NCBI GenBank assembly: GCA_030248135.1
Contig: JASANC010004851.1
Span: 25,536-89,535 of the forward strand
Direction: 5' to 3'
DNA length: 64,000 nucleotides
Source of the DNA: Theristus sp. LFF4_11
Taxonomy: Eukaryota; Nematoda; Chromadorea; Monhysterida; Xyalidae
Within the stretch, counting starts at the first letter, position 1, and each line of letters opens with the position of its first letter. The position numbers were made by a program, and so were the translations under genes. This document shows positions 1 to 10,983 of this stretch, in pieces. The notes beneath the pieces are model-generated. The model did no database searches. It was given only the letters and a program-made list of their open reading frames with translations, and was not told the DNA's origin.

Positions 1-688
1 AATGATTACAACTATTTTCAAATCTCTTTTTTAGCTTTATTGTACCCGATGTGCTTGCCATAAGTCAAAAAGGCAACGATAACTGCTCCGGAAAATTAGA
101 ACTACATACAAACCTAAAACCTCGGTTGTTACTGAACTCAAGTTTTCGGTCTTGCCTGAAATGAAATGGACATGGATGTCAGTCGTGTCGGTGAGCACAG
201 CAGCAATGAAAGTTGGAAGATTCAAAATGCCCCGGCAATGATTGTCAGATCTCAGACACAACTGTAATCGTTCTCGAGAATGGTATGGAACAACACTAGG
301 AGAGGGAAAGAAAAATATTTTCGGTGTGCCCCATTCGCTTGTGATTTCACTTGTCATTTGTCGATTGTGTTGTCAAATATCATTAATTTAACTGTTTTCA
401 TGTTTGAGGTGCAAATGTATCGTGTGCGTGTATGCAAAAACCAGCATTTTTAATTTGTTTGTGACTTCCATTGTCTTGAAAAAATAATAAAAGACAAATG
501 AAGACGAAAACATGAGTCTAACTTTGGTCACGACCCCACTGTGGACTGCAGCGCATAAATGACGGCCGTGTCATTCCAAGCTCCAACATGTGCCATTAAT
601 TCAAAAATATGAACACATTTGGCACGGTGATTGGCTACAACGAGCCGATCGAAGCAATCAGCGAGCTGTGCACAGTTCTCAGTTGTAC
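1..688. other. AADAT 3' side, last exon not resolved
   Basis: The minus-strand AADAT gene should end here with a C-terminal exon of roughly 45-50 codons (the small-domain end of the fold). I could not identify it. Open stretches at about 37-360 and 440-620 on the minus strand contain weak resemblances, but none keeps the frame and the family motif together. The exon may be diverged, split, or lie beyond position 1. Confidence 0.3.
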
Positions 689-3600
689 CTGTTTACTGAG
701 CGCCTTCTGTTCGATCATCTGACGTGTGTCGTTCGCTGCAACAAGCTGCAACCAGAGGAACATTCCACCGTCCGGGCGGTTCCATTCCGCCAAGCCTGCA
801 AAAACGCTTGGTACAAAAGCACAGTGGAATTTGAAAAACGTGCACGGCACAAGTGGAGTAAAGCGGCATTCATGAAGCAGTATTTAGTGACGCGTAGCTT
901 GTTAATACATAGCTGCGCGGCTATTAAATACTGCTTCATGAATGCAGCATAAGTGTGCTCAGCCGTCCATGTGTGGCTTTTCGGGTTTTCAAACTGGTGA
1001 AAGCAGCAACAACAAAGTTGTTTGGCTTTTCAAACTGTTTTGGGGTGTTTCCGCATTTTTCTGCTTTGTTTTTTTTTTGTTCAAACCCAAACCCTAGAAG
1101 TGCACCCACCGTGCAAATGACGTTCCGCTGCGTTTAACATCAAATCGCATTGATTCGCATAAAAAGTTGCAACCCTAAAAAGCTAGAAGACTGTGCACTC
1201 TGAGAATTGAAAATGACGAAATGAAATTGCATGTGGCGATGCAAAAGTCTGCACTCACGATCTTGCATGCTCCAAGAAACCGTCCTCGCCAAGTTGGCAC
1301 AAAAGTTCGTGAACTAAAATCTGAAAAAGGAAAACAAATAAAAAAGAAAAGTGAGTTTCTTGCAATATTATTATTATTTTTTGCAACTTTGAGACAAACT
1401 GCCATGCAACTCGCCTGTGACAGTGAGCTGCAGTGCATGCTCGAAACTTGCAGATGCAACGTGATGCGCTCAATCAGCGCTTTCGGACCAGTGACAAACC
1501 CTACGCGAAGCCTGAAACGAAATTCAAACAAGGGAAATCCTTGACGTCCAGGCTTTGAGATTCGATTTTGTTTCTTCTAATAAACATACGAGACCTGGCG
1601 TTCAAAAAGTGCACACCAAACACGCTGATTGGCTTCATCAAACTATCAATCAGTTCAGCCTTGTTATATGTTATATGTTAGATGTTATAAAACGGTGAAT
1701 CTAAACAACACCGCAATCCAAAACAAACCACGAGTTACCAAAAAAGAACACCACATCATGAGACAACAAATTCGTCGCGAGAAAAGACAGGGAATCCTGG
1801 GATGTAACAATGCACAAAAAACACCCGTTGAAAAAAAACTCCGTCCAAAAACAACCCAAAACCTACCCCGACGAGAGAATTTTTGAAAACGAGTCCAATC
1901 TGAGCACCCGACCCTGTGTGTCGAGCGACAGTAAACTTGGCAACGGATGGTGGTCAAACCGAAGGAAGTAGTACGGGTCATCTTCAATGACGAGCAAATC
2001 GAATTCTTCCGCAAGCTGCAAAACGAAAAAAAGTTAAAAGATTTTGTCAATACGTAAATAACTTGCAGTGTCGCAGCCAAACGCCAAATATATCACGCTT
2101 TTATTTCCCCGCATGGGCAAAGAGAAGAACGACAAAGCCAGTCGCAAGTTAGACAACGGTTAGGAGAAAACACCATTCAGTTTTTTTGTCTGTACGCACA
2201 TACGTCGCTCTAAATCTCGTGCGCAAACTATCGATAATTTTGTCCGTAATGCATTAAGATAGTGCACACGACACGATTTCTGAATCGCGTGGCCATTTTT
2301 TTCAGTGTCGTGTTCGTGCGTACGCACAAGAAACTCTTGCTGAATCTCCCTTAAGAAATCGTGTCGTGTGTCCGATCTTAATGCATTACGGACACAATTA
2401 GTTTTCACACCAGATTTAGAACGTCTGTGCGCACGGGCAAAAAACGAAATGGCGTCTTCAGGGACACAAAAAGTTATTCTGTTCAGTCGAAGTCCAAACC
2501 TGCAACAATTGCCTTCGTCTGTCGAGCGTCATGCTGACGCCGGTCGGGTTGCTGCAGTTCGGCTGCACGTACAGCAGTTTCGGTGGTTTATTCGAGTGTT
2601 TCGCATTGTTTTCGAGAACGTTCTTCAGAGCTGCGGTGTTCATACCGTGGCCGTCACACGGAACACGCAGGAATGCGGGGCGGTACGGACGTAACTGAAA
2701 GCAGGGACGTTTTGACATTGGTGGCAAGAGGAGACAATGGAAATAATCACCAGACCAAGTGAAGTCCGATCAAAGTCGCTTTGAAAGGACGGAAACAAAC
2801 TCAAATCAAAACAAGTGCCCGTCATTTTGCCAACTTACTCCTGCAAGGGTACCTGGATAAGTGGGCTCTTCAATAACAATCGAATCACCGGCGCTCAGTG
2901 TCATGTCGAAAATCTAAAATTGATGAGGGAAGTAGAATAAAATTATTGACATAAAATAAAAGAATAATGACAACAAAATTGCTCCCAAAAAAATTGCTGC
3001 AATTATTGCAAAAATGTTCTTGTTCTTATAGCCAGAAATGTCTGCAGGAAGATCGTGCCAAGACCGAATACGGTATGGTATACGGTAGTGGTAGATATTG
3101 CCCAGTGCGCCCACGATTCTCGCATTCAGTTTAAAAAAACTGATTGATTGCACGAAGTAGGCATACTGATTGCTCTGATTGACGTAAATCGGTCCATGGT
3201 AGATGAAAACCCCGCGTTGCGTGAAGCTCAACCCCACGTCGACCCATTAGCGACCGTTTCAACCAACCAACTTTCGACAGCGCGTCCTGACTGCCGGGTG
3301 TGACGGCCAGCTCGAGTTCACTCGGGTTTGCAGCGTAATAAGCGCACCGGTGCAGACGTCGTTGCAGCGACAGCAGCCATGAGCGCAGCTCGGGCAAACT
3401 GCAAACGTGTGGCGCGTTGGACGATTGTCTGTGTGTTCGAGGAATCAAGCCCCGCCGAGGGGTGTTGTCGGCATTTAATGATAGAGAAAACTTGATGGGC
3501 GACCTACTCAATGGCGTTCTGTACGCTTTGCTGGATTAGCCCTGGCTGAAAACATTGCCTAAAGTCCCCAACAACAACGTGCGACGTGGACGAATAGGAT

Positions 3601-5557
3601 GCACAGAGAAAACATTCGTTTCTACCGGAAGGCAATATTGTTTCAAACAACAAAAAATACACAATCGAGTCAAGTGGGTCGGCAATCGAGTCTACGCGCA
3701 GAGTGTAACGATGACAAGCCACAAAAATGACAAAGCTGCAGGCAGAGCTGGTGATTGGTTGATCCGACGGTGGTGCAGTGAAGCGTGCTGAATTTGGTCG
3801 CCATAACGAACGAACCGTTTTGTTTTCGGTAAGATCACGCCGAGAAAAGCGTTCAGAACGCCGTCAAGTACAGTCGAACTCTACATTACAGGGAATCAGC
3901 TGATTGGTTGGTGATCACGTGATGCATGCATTCTAGGCGGGCATTGCTGTGGCGAGGGTTTCTTTAGCGCAGAAAGCATGCATACCGTACAGCTGATTCC
4001 CTATAATTTAGAGTTCAAGTTCAACTGTAGGGCTCCCATCGGGTCTTCTCTGTTTTATAAGCGCCTGTACACCACTCGGGCGGGGCTCAATCGTCGAACG
4101 CACGGACAACCAATGACGCACAACCACACAGGCCACAAGGGTGGCCATGCAATGAGCACGGGGGAGGGGGTTATTCACGTTAATGGTCACATCATGACAG
4201 CAAGGTTATCACACGTTCCACCCCTCTGTTGCACAAGTGCGATATAAAGTGAACACAAACCAACCCCGGCGTAGGTCCGTACTGCAGCGCCTTTGACAAC
4301 TTCGACCCGCTGAGATTGATGTCTCCGTATCTGAAAATGGTGAAAAAAATCAGGAGAAAATGTGAAAAAAACAGAAAACATTGTCATTTCAGATGTTCAA
4401 ACGCCGAAGTGCGAAGCGTATTCAGTCTCGGAACGATCGAAACACAAAGGTTGCTGGTCCAACAATCATGGTCCTCTGGTCATTTTGAAGCCAGTTTGTT
4501 TGTCGGGAAAAGTGTCACAGAGACTTTGTCTGAAAACTGTGCACTTTGTTGTGAGTGGCGTCACAACACACACACACACACACACAAACACGTGTGCTGA
4601 CACGCGCGCTGCACCGATACCGTTGTGTCTGCGCAACATCACAGTTTACAACGGAGTGAACTGTCTTCGGTCAAACTGACACCCAAGACAGGTAATGTAC
4701 AGTCGAGCTCTGAATGATAGAGAATCAGCTGATTGGTTGGTGATCACGTGCATGCATGCTTTCTGTGCAAACCAAACACCGCCGCTACAGCAATTTCTGC
4801 ACAGAAAGCATGCATCACGTGATCACCAATGACGACGCTGATTCCCTATAATTTAGAGTTCGACTGCAGTAAATTTGAGGATAGCATGCTAAGCACGGGA
4901 ATCCCTCCTGTTTGTGTTCTTTACTGGTTGACCCAGCAAAGGTGCACGATCTTGCAGAAAACATAACTTTTATTGACACACGCTCACTTTGTGCCGATCG
5001 CGATTGACGTGAACGGGAAACACGTGACATTCGGTGCGCCGGTGCCAAACGAGATCAGGCTGGGGCCGCCAGCAATGGTGAGCTCGGCTGCAACAGTGAC
5101 AGACCATACAGCCGAACACTAAATTATAGGGAATCAGCTGATTGGTTGGTGACCACGTGATGCATGCTTTCTGTGCAAAAGCGATTCCGCTTCCACAGCA
5201 ATTTTTGCACAGAAAGCATGTATCACGTGACCACCAACCAATTAGCTGATTCCCAATAATTAGAGTTCGACTGTAGAAGACACATTTGCGTCAACACTGA
5301 CATGAATTGCAAGATCGTAAATCAGAATCTCGCAGGCTGATTGGCTACATCAGTACATCAAGCTGGTAGGAACAATAAGTCAACACAATTCATGATCAAA
5401 CCAATCAGTGCGTAGCGTGATTTTTTTGGTTTCGACTGTTTGCGTTTCTGAAACATGTTTCCATTCAATCCGAATTCCACCGACTCAATTTTCGAATGGG
5501 AGATGCCATCCGTGCCGCGCTGATTTCGTTCAAAAAGCGCGCGTAATTCACAACCAT
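689..5557 (-). CDS. AADAT: Kynurenine/alpha-aminoadipate aminotransferase (3' incomplete)
   Basis: PLP-dependent class I/II aminotransferase of the KAT II family, which transaminates 2-aminoadipate (lysine breakdown) and kynurenine, usually in mitochondria. Exons on the minus strand, in order: 5557-5485, 5087-4988, 4330-4265, 3398-3272, 2913-2839, 2694-2500, 2015-1867, 1511-1415, 1320-1259, 1174-1110, 795-689. All phases join, giving about 372 residues; the family has about 425, so only the C-terminus is missing. Visible motifs: MVVNYARF start, SLISFGTGAPN, ELRSWLLSLQRRLH, PNCSNPTG, the EDDPYY loop, and SFSKILSSG with the PLP-binding lysine near residue 257. The end of the last exon found reads AEWNRPDGGMFLWLQL, the conserved substrate-site stretch. 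One intron (1321-1414) uses a GC donor. Three introns each carry a copy of one MITE family. RNF25 lies about 340 bp upstream in the same orientation. Confidence 0.93.
863..949. repeat. Short hairpin repeat, copy 1
   Basis: Imperfect inverted repeat in AADAT intron 10: GCATTCATGAAGCAGTATTT on one arm is answered by its reverse complement near 925-945, with a GC-rich loop. A close relative lies at 21319-21387 in a CDK5 intron, so this is a small dispersed palindromic element. Confidence 0.75.
1321..1414 (-). other. GC-AG intron of AADAT
   Basis: The exon codes for ...CSSLSQ and the next for ILVHELL..., exactly as in the family. The only donor that keeps this junction and phase is CAG|GCGAGT (intron starts GC at 1414). 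The site is otherwise a strong donor consensus, as is typical of GC-AG introns. No in-phase GT donor is available nearby. Confidence 0.8.
3871..4027. mobile_element. Pogo-like MITE, copy in AADAT intron 3
   Basis: Palindromic element with termini CAGTCGAACTC / reverse complement, flanked by TA on both sides (3869-3870 and 4028-4029), which fits Tc1/mariner-pogo target duplication. The arms hold CAGCTGATTGG and a TGATCACGTGATGCATGC core. The right arm has a 6-bp insertion near its end. No coding capacity. Confidence 0.85.
4700..4866. mobile_element. Pogo-like MITE, copy in AADAT intron 2
   Basis: Same family as the element at 3871: termini CAGTCGAGCTC and GAGTTCGACTG, inner CAGCTGATTGGTTGGTGATC with inverted partner. 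Left flank TA, right flank CA, so the duplicated TA has decayed on one side. Confidence 0.85.
5109..5273. mobile_element. Pogo-like MITE, copy in AADAT intron 1
   Basis: Third copy of the same family, with TA on both sides (5107-5108, 5274-5275). Arms contain CTAAATTATAGGGAATCAGC and TTTCTGTGCAAA flanking the centre, and match the reverse complement nearly base for base. Confidence 0.87.
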
Positions 5558-5739
5558 TTTTAGCGTTTTGCGGTGTCTGCAAAGTGTGTGAAATTTCCGT
5601 TTTTGGCAGTTTTCAGGTGATAGTGTTGCAAAAAGAAGCCTCCTGGGGCTTTCCCAATGCGAAGAAATGAACAGCAAATTCAAAGGTATTCAAAAAATGG
5701 TCTTGTATTCTTTTATCTCAAAAAAAGGTAACAAAAGCT

Positions 5740-5745
5740 TTTATT
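5740..5745 (-). terminator. Polyadenylation signal candidate for RNF25
   Basis: AATAAA on the minus strand about 150 bp after the RNF25 stop codon. Two further AATAAA hexamers occur between it and the stop. AADAT starts only about 180 bp further on, so RNF25 transcription must end in this short spacer. Confidence 0.5.
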
Positions 5746-5894
5746 CAAGCAAACACAGTTTATTTCGAGTGAAAGAATCTTGATCATACCAAAAAAGCAT
5801 TTGAAGCATATCACGTGCACGCAAAGCAGAAGTATCACAGCAAATCGTTTATTTAACCTAAAAAAAGTCAAAAAGACCAGACGCTCAGCAAATA

Positions 5895-8800
5895 TCACAA
5901 AAGTTTGTTGCTCTGCACTTCCAAATTGGCCGGTTTCTTGTTGGCAGAGGCGGATATCCGGCCTCCATTCGCTTTCGGGCGATGAAAATGGTGATAACTG
6001 TTTTGGTAATTTGAATTGCGATAATGACCGCCGTGATTTTGTTGATTGTGTTGCCTTGGTTGTTGTGGTCTCTCTTGCAACTGTTGTTGTTGTGACGATG
6101 GGAACTCCTTGTGTGCTTCTTGTTGTTGATGTTCACCCGCTTGTTGCATTGTCAATCCTCGTTCTCCTCCAGGCATTTGATACTGATGTCGACTATTATC
6201 ATTGTTATGTTGTCCAGGAGAACTCGATTCCTGGCTCACTCTGTATTGCTGATGACGCCCCCTTCCCCTCGCTCGACAGTAGTTGTGCTTGTATCGATGG
6301 TGACGATGATGATTTCGACTGCTTTGCGACCCTGACGACGTTTCTTCGTTGTTGTGCTTTGAGCAAGATGCTCCGTTCGAACCATCGTTTTGGTGATCAG
6401 CGTTTGCAGGTGACTCTGCTGTCTCAGTGGACGGCGGCGGAAGAACAACTTGCTAAAAAAGTGGCAGTGGAATAAAATAGTCGTCTGAAGACAGTGCACA
6501 CGGTAATTTACAGTTCGACACCCGAATGTTGCTTCAAATTTACCCCTGTTCAAATTGCCATTTTTGCGACAACACAGAAAAAACCGCGCGCACCGTTTGC
6601 TCGTCGACGCGGCCTTTTTCTATCAGACTCTGCAAGTCAATCAGCCCACCCTGTTGCTTCTGTTTTTCATAAAGCGGCTTCAGGCGAGCGCAGTGGGTCC
6701 GCCACGCCGATAGGTCGATATCTATCACGCTAAAAAAAATTTAAAACAGAAAATTTTCTGAAAATATAAAAAATTCTGATTTATAAAGTCTACAATCTGG
6801 CCTGTTGGTTGATTGGCTGCATTACAGTGTTTCGACCAATCAATCAAAACGCCTGATTCAAATGCAGTCAACCAGTTGGCATTCTGTGATCTCTTTCTCA
6901 CACACATGAACGGTTTTCAATATCACATTTCCATGAGTCACCAACAAACACACAGGCAGACCGTGGCAGCCTAAGATTGCCACTGTAACCGTAACGCGAC
7001 AGAAAAAACAGGTGCAGATAAAAATCATAGTATAGTCTTCAGACAAGAAAATTCGTTGACTGAAACAAGAATTTACTTGGTTGTCGGCGACGTTGGTGGT
7101 TGGTCGTCGGCATTGTGTCGCGCGAAATTCAAATCGTCATCGGTTAAATTCGTACGACAAATGGGACATGAAGGCACCTGAAATTTAGTGGAGTTGAAAT
7201 TTAGTGTTTCAGAATTCAAATGTTTCATCTTCACAACTCACGGTTCCCCTGGGCCTGGTCGTAATCGCTCGTGAACCTTTGATTTACTATGCTGACTGTT
7301 TTTGACTGCGAATGCACTTACAGCCCATCTGGATAACAACGTGCTGATTGGATGGTTTCACATAGGTGCAGTTGATGCATGCATTCTTGCAGGCAAACTC
7401 CACTGGCAATGTCTGCACTGAATGCACGCATCAGCCTGCACAGTAATGCATGTATCAACTGCACGTGTGTGCAACCAACCAATCAGCTACTGGTATATAT
7501 TGGCCAGATGGACTGTACTGGACAATCACAGTTCAGTGAAGCGAAGAAGACTATGTCTTGGCGACTACGGGTGCATGTCTCCGTTGGAATCCACGTGTAG
7601 AGTTGCATTTCACTCATTGCAACCGCAAAGTGCGTCCCTTGCACCCGCAAGCCCACATGCATCTTCAGTTCACCCGGTCGGCAAGCAGCCCCGCACAATT
7701 GGTGCTCTTGCCACGAACATTTACTTCTTCCTTCACCAAACACCAGTGTCACCTCGCGATTGTTGGTAACCATCAAACAACGACAACAATAAGCAATCCA
7801 AACCATTCAACACCACCAATCAGCAAATTACTAAGAAGAGCGTTCCTCGTTCACTAAACCCCACGATGTCCTTCAACACGTTCAACTCCACTGGACGCAC
7901 TTTATCAAACGTCGTCTGCTCCACAGCCAACAGCACGGATTTTTCGCTCTCGATTTGCTCCATCTGCACGTCGACGCACCTCGAAAGACAGTAACAGTGA
8001 TAAAAATGGCCGCATGCCGTCGCACGGATCGAGTCGTCGTCGGTGAACGTCGACCAACAAATCGAGCACGACAAGTGCAACAGTTTGTGATCGTCGAGAA
8101 ACGACTGGCACAACTGAAGAGCAAACGGAGCAGCAAGCGCAAAGGAAAGGTGAAAAGGGGGGTTCAAAGTTGAAGTTACACGGTAAGGTTTCGAATGTGA
8201 ATCTGGGATACTGATTGGTTGCATTATCTAACGTGGATGGATCGATTCACTGCGTGATGAGATGACATCCATGATGAAGGATATACCGTATGTTTTGGCA
8301 TCATTAAGGGAGGCAAGTTTTTCATTAACTTACACGTGATCACACACTGCAATACCTTTTGTAGCAATGTTTTGTATCTGGTCTATGCACTATGTACATG
8401 AACAAAAGTTCCAAACAAACCTGAAATATATCAAACAACAAAGGCCCATTCGGATTTTGTGTCATCAATTCGCTCAGTTGCCTGCGTAGTGTTAAGAGCG
8501 AATCATCACTGATGCCACGAGCCAGTTTGATCTCAACGGTTGGCTGCTTCGCTCGTGAGATGTACTGAAAGAAAATTTTGATGAACATCCACAAAAAACT
8601 ATGATTCCGACTGAAGATAGTTTATAACATGAGATTATAACAGAGCATTCATGGACTTGAAGTTAAAAAACGCAAAGCTATAGTTGGGTCCACTGGTTAT
8701 TGATTTAGCGCCGAATCATATTTTTCATGAATATCAGTGTTTTTCGGTGATAACTTTGGTTGAAAAAAATCATCAGCTGAAAAAAAATCTGGTTGCAATA

Positions 8801-9268
8801 GCAATAGAAAAATTTTAGTTAATAATGTTAAGGCAACGGTAGCAAATTACCGTCAATTGAAACAGCTAAAAAGCCAAATAATCTCGTTGGTTATTCACTT
8901 CAAAAACTAATTCAAACTAAAAGCGAAAGTTATTGAACGCACGTTTTCCACGACCGTTGTTTCGACTTGCATCGAAATTTGCACGGTACTTCTTGACGTC
9001 ACAAAGTTGGAAACGATTTGCAGCGTCAGTTTCACTCTAAAAAAGCAATGGTTTGGTTGAAAAGAGAAAAACAAAAAAAACAGAATCAACAACACCACTA
9101 CGGCACCACTGCCACATTATACAACCAGAAAACTGAATTGGATGGAGGATAATAAACTGACCCTTTTTCAGAATCGCTATTACATGGAGTGATTTTCAGT
9201 TCGTCGCCATATATTGCAGACATTGATTCAAGTTCAATTTCCAATTCGTCTGTATTTGGTGATCCCAT
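5895..9268 (-). CDS. RNF25: E3 ubiquitin ligase RNF25-like (RWD + RING)
   Basis: Probable RING-type E3 ubiquitin ligase, orthologue of RNF25/AO7. Exons: 9268-9162, 9036-8967, 8564-8421, 8113-7901, 7177-7077, 6729-6594, 6452-5895; phases all join, about 442 residues (human 459). The start gives MGSPNTDELEIELESMSAIYGDEL, the beginning of an RWD domain, continued through PTVEIKLARGISDD. The RING begins CSICWSTFTDDD, has ACGHFYHCYCL, and closes after a long insert with CPICRTNL in the next exon; this split RING with a large loop is characteristic of RNF25. QQGGLIDLQ matches the family's post-RING helix. The last exon is a low-complexity tail rich in Gln, Asn, His and Ser with RGRGR. Position and phase of the donor at 7900 (AAA|GTGCGT) are the least certain junction. 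Confidence 0.9.
7366..7476. repeat. Inverted repeat in RNF25 intron 4
   Basis: GTGCAGTTGATGCATGCATT near 7366 is mirrored by ATGCATGTATCAACTGCAC near 7448-7465, with CTGCA-rich centre. It is followed by CCAACCAATCAGCTAC, the same motif seen in the MITE arms elsewhere. A small palindromic element, no coding sequence. Confidence 0.6.
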
Positions 9269-9459
9269 TGCAGCAGTAACAAACTCCCTACCTAATGAGT
9301 GAGTAACAACAACAATGCAAGACGCAAAGGTTGACGCAAACGCAAATACGGTACATAATACAGCACAGAGAGGTCCTAATTTAAGAATGCACGAGAGATC
9401 CTAGTATAAAAAGGATAATCTGCCAACGGACAGAGCGTGAGTTGTACAAGTTAACGAAT

Positions 9460-10590
9460 ATCCGTGAACACGTTATTTGCAAAATTCACCAATAAAGCTT
9501 CAGGCAAAATTTACCCATCAATACTGTACTTTCTGCTGAAAATGCGTTCGATTTTCTGCCCAGAATGTCGTGTGGAATTTTGTTTTTGGCAGAAATTTTG
9601 GTTTCATGAGCTAGCTAAACGTTTGGCGTTTGGCGATTTTTGGAGATGTCGTCTCTGGCTGGCGCTGGCGCTGGACGAGTTTGTTGTTGTTTCGTGTTGT
9701 GTTTGTTTGTCAGGTGAAGATGTGATCTGTCTGGTTTTTGTAGTCGTAGTTTTACCAGGTAAAGAACCAAGCATCTTTCTGAGGTTTTACTAGGTAAAAA
9801 ATAGGCATTATCTTTCTGAGGTTTTACTGGGTAAAAAGGCATCTTTCTGAGGTTTTACTAGGTAAAAATAGGCATCTTTCTGAGGTTTTACCAGGTAAAA
9901 AATAGGCATCTTTCTGCGGTTTTACTGCGCTTTCTTTACTGAATTGTGTTGTGTTTGTCTGTGTACCACCGACAACCAATTTAACGGACTGCCCTAATAA
10001 ATTTAATTGATTGATTGATTGATTGAAAAACTCTTTCTGCAGTGAACAAAACTGCTGGTCAGCAACTCTTAGCTGTTGCCAATTTGTCATGTAGCGCGGC
10101 GTTGTCCATCAAGAACAACGTCAAGTTCAAACTCAAGCAATAAAAACTCATGTTTCACAACTGATGTGTGCCAATCCAACATCAATTTTGGATTTTGGAA
10201 TTTTTTGCAAAAACCTTTTGCAGCATGTGGATTCAAAACCAGGTCGTGTTTCTAGTTCAAAATGATTTTTCTGTGTTCCGTGGTAGTTTCTTGATAACTT
10301 CAAAAACAAAACGAACTGTTTCACGTTGTTGTTGATGGACAACGCCGCGCTTCTTCGAGACGACAAATCGGCAACAGCCAAGAGTTGACAATGACAAACA
10401 GTTTTCTTTCTTCGCAGTTGCAGCGTGAAAATGGGTGTTTTACTGCTGCTCCGCTCCAATAACGAGCCCATGAAAAATTCTGCCAAAGTCCACACGAAAA
10501 TATGGGCAAAACATGATAAAGTCACTTTCTGTAGAAAGTATCTTGAACGCATTTTCAGACGAAAGTACAATTTTGATGGCAAAAAACGAA
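9460..10590. repeat. Diverged inverted-repeat element between RNF25 and the translocase
   Basis: Sequence around 9510-9620 (CTGAAAATGCGTTC...GTCGTGTGGA) recurs in reverse complement at about 10480-10575, and the block near 10060-10130 (TTAGCTGTTGCCAATTTGTC, GGCGTTGTCCATCAAGAACA) recurs inverted at about 10320-10395. This makes a palindrome of about 1.1 kb around a spacer. ORFs in it do not resemble known proteins. Probably an old foldback or TIR element; no clear target duplication seen. Confidence 0.55.
9745..9935. repeat. Minisatellite of about 35 bp
   Basis: About five units containing CATCTTTCTGAGGTTTTAC followed by (C/T)AGGTAAAAA, with small indels between units. Lies within the diverged inverted-repeat region upstream of the translocase gene. 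Confidence 0.8.
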
Positions 10591-10983
10591 TTTAAAAAAA
10601 TCCCGATCAAAAAAAAGAATTAAAAAATCGAATCCTCCTCTCGACGCCTTCCCCGTTTCTGTAGTTTTATCACACAGTTTTCATCGGGTGAGGGTCTGTT
10701 CTGTAGTTTATCAATACCCTAGATCACAACAATCTTCGAGTGAATGAAACTGATTGCCAATTTTTTTCTGTTGCAGAATTCCGATTTCTCAACGACGACA
10801 ACAGAAACAAACAAACAAAGCACAACATTTAGGCGCCGTTAAAATCCGTTGCATTGATTCTGATTCTGATTGTTCGAAAAAAAAGGAAACAAAACTGTCA
10901 TACATTTTTTGTTCTTTTGGAATTGGAAAGCAGACACCACACTTCTGAATTCTATTCAATAAACAAAATCAGAGAATAAAAAA

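Noticed and set aside
37..357. 106-codon minus-strand frame as the last AADAT exon
   Set aside because: Its position suits, and an acceptor-like TTTCATTTCAG lies inside it, but neither that frame nor its neighbours give the expected C-terminal family motif without a stop.
5780..6475. 231-codon open frame on the plus strand
   Set aside because: It is the antisense shadow of the low-complexity last exon of RNF25, whose frame is supported by splice phase and family similarity.
10148..10582. 144-codon frame on the minus strand
   Set aside because: Covers one arm of a diverged inverted repeat, and related sequence in the other arm is interrupted. No family match.
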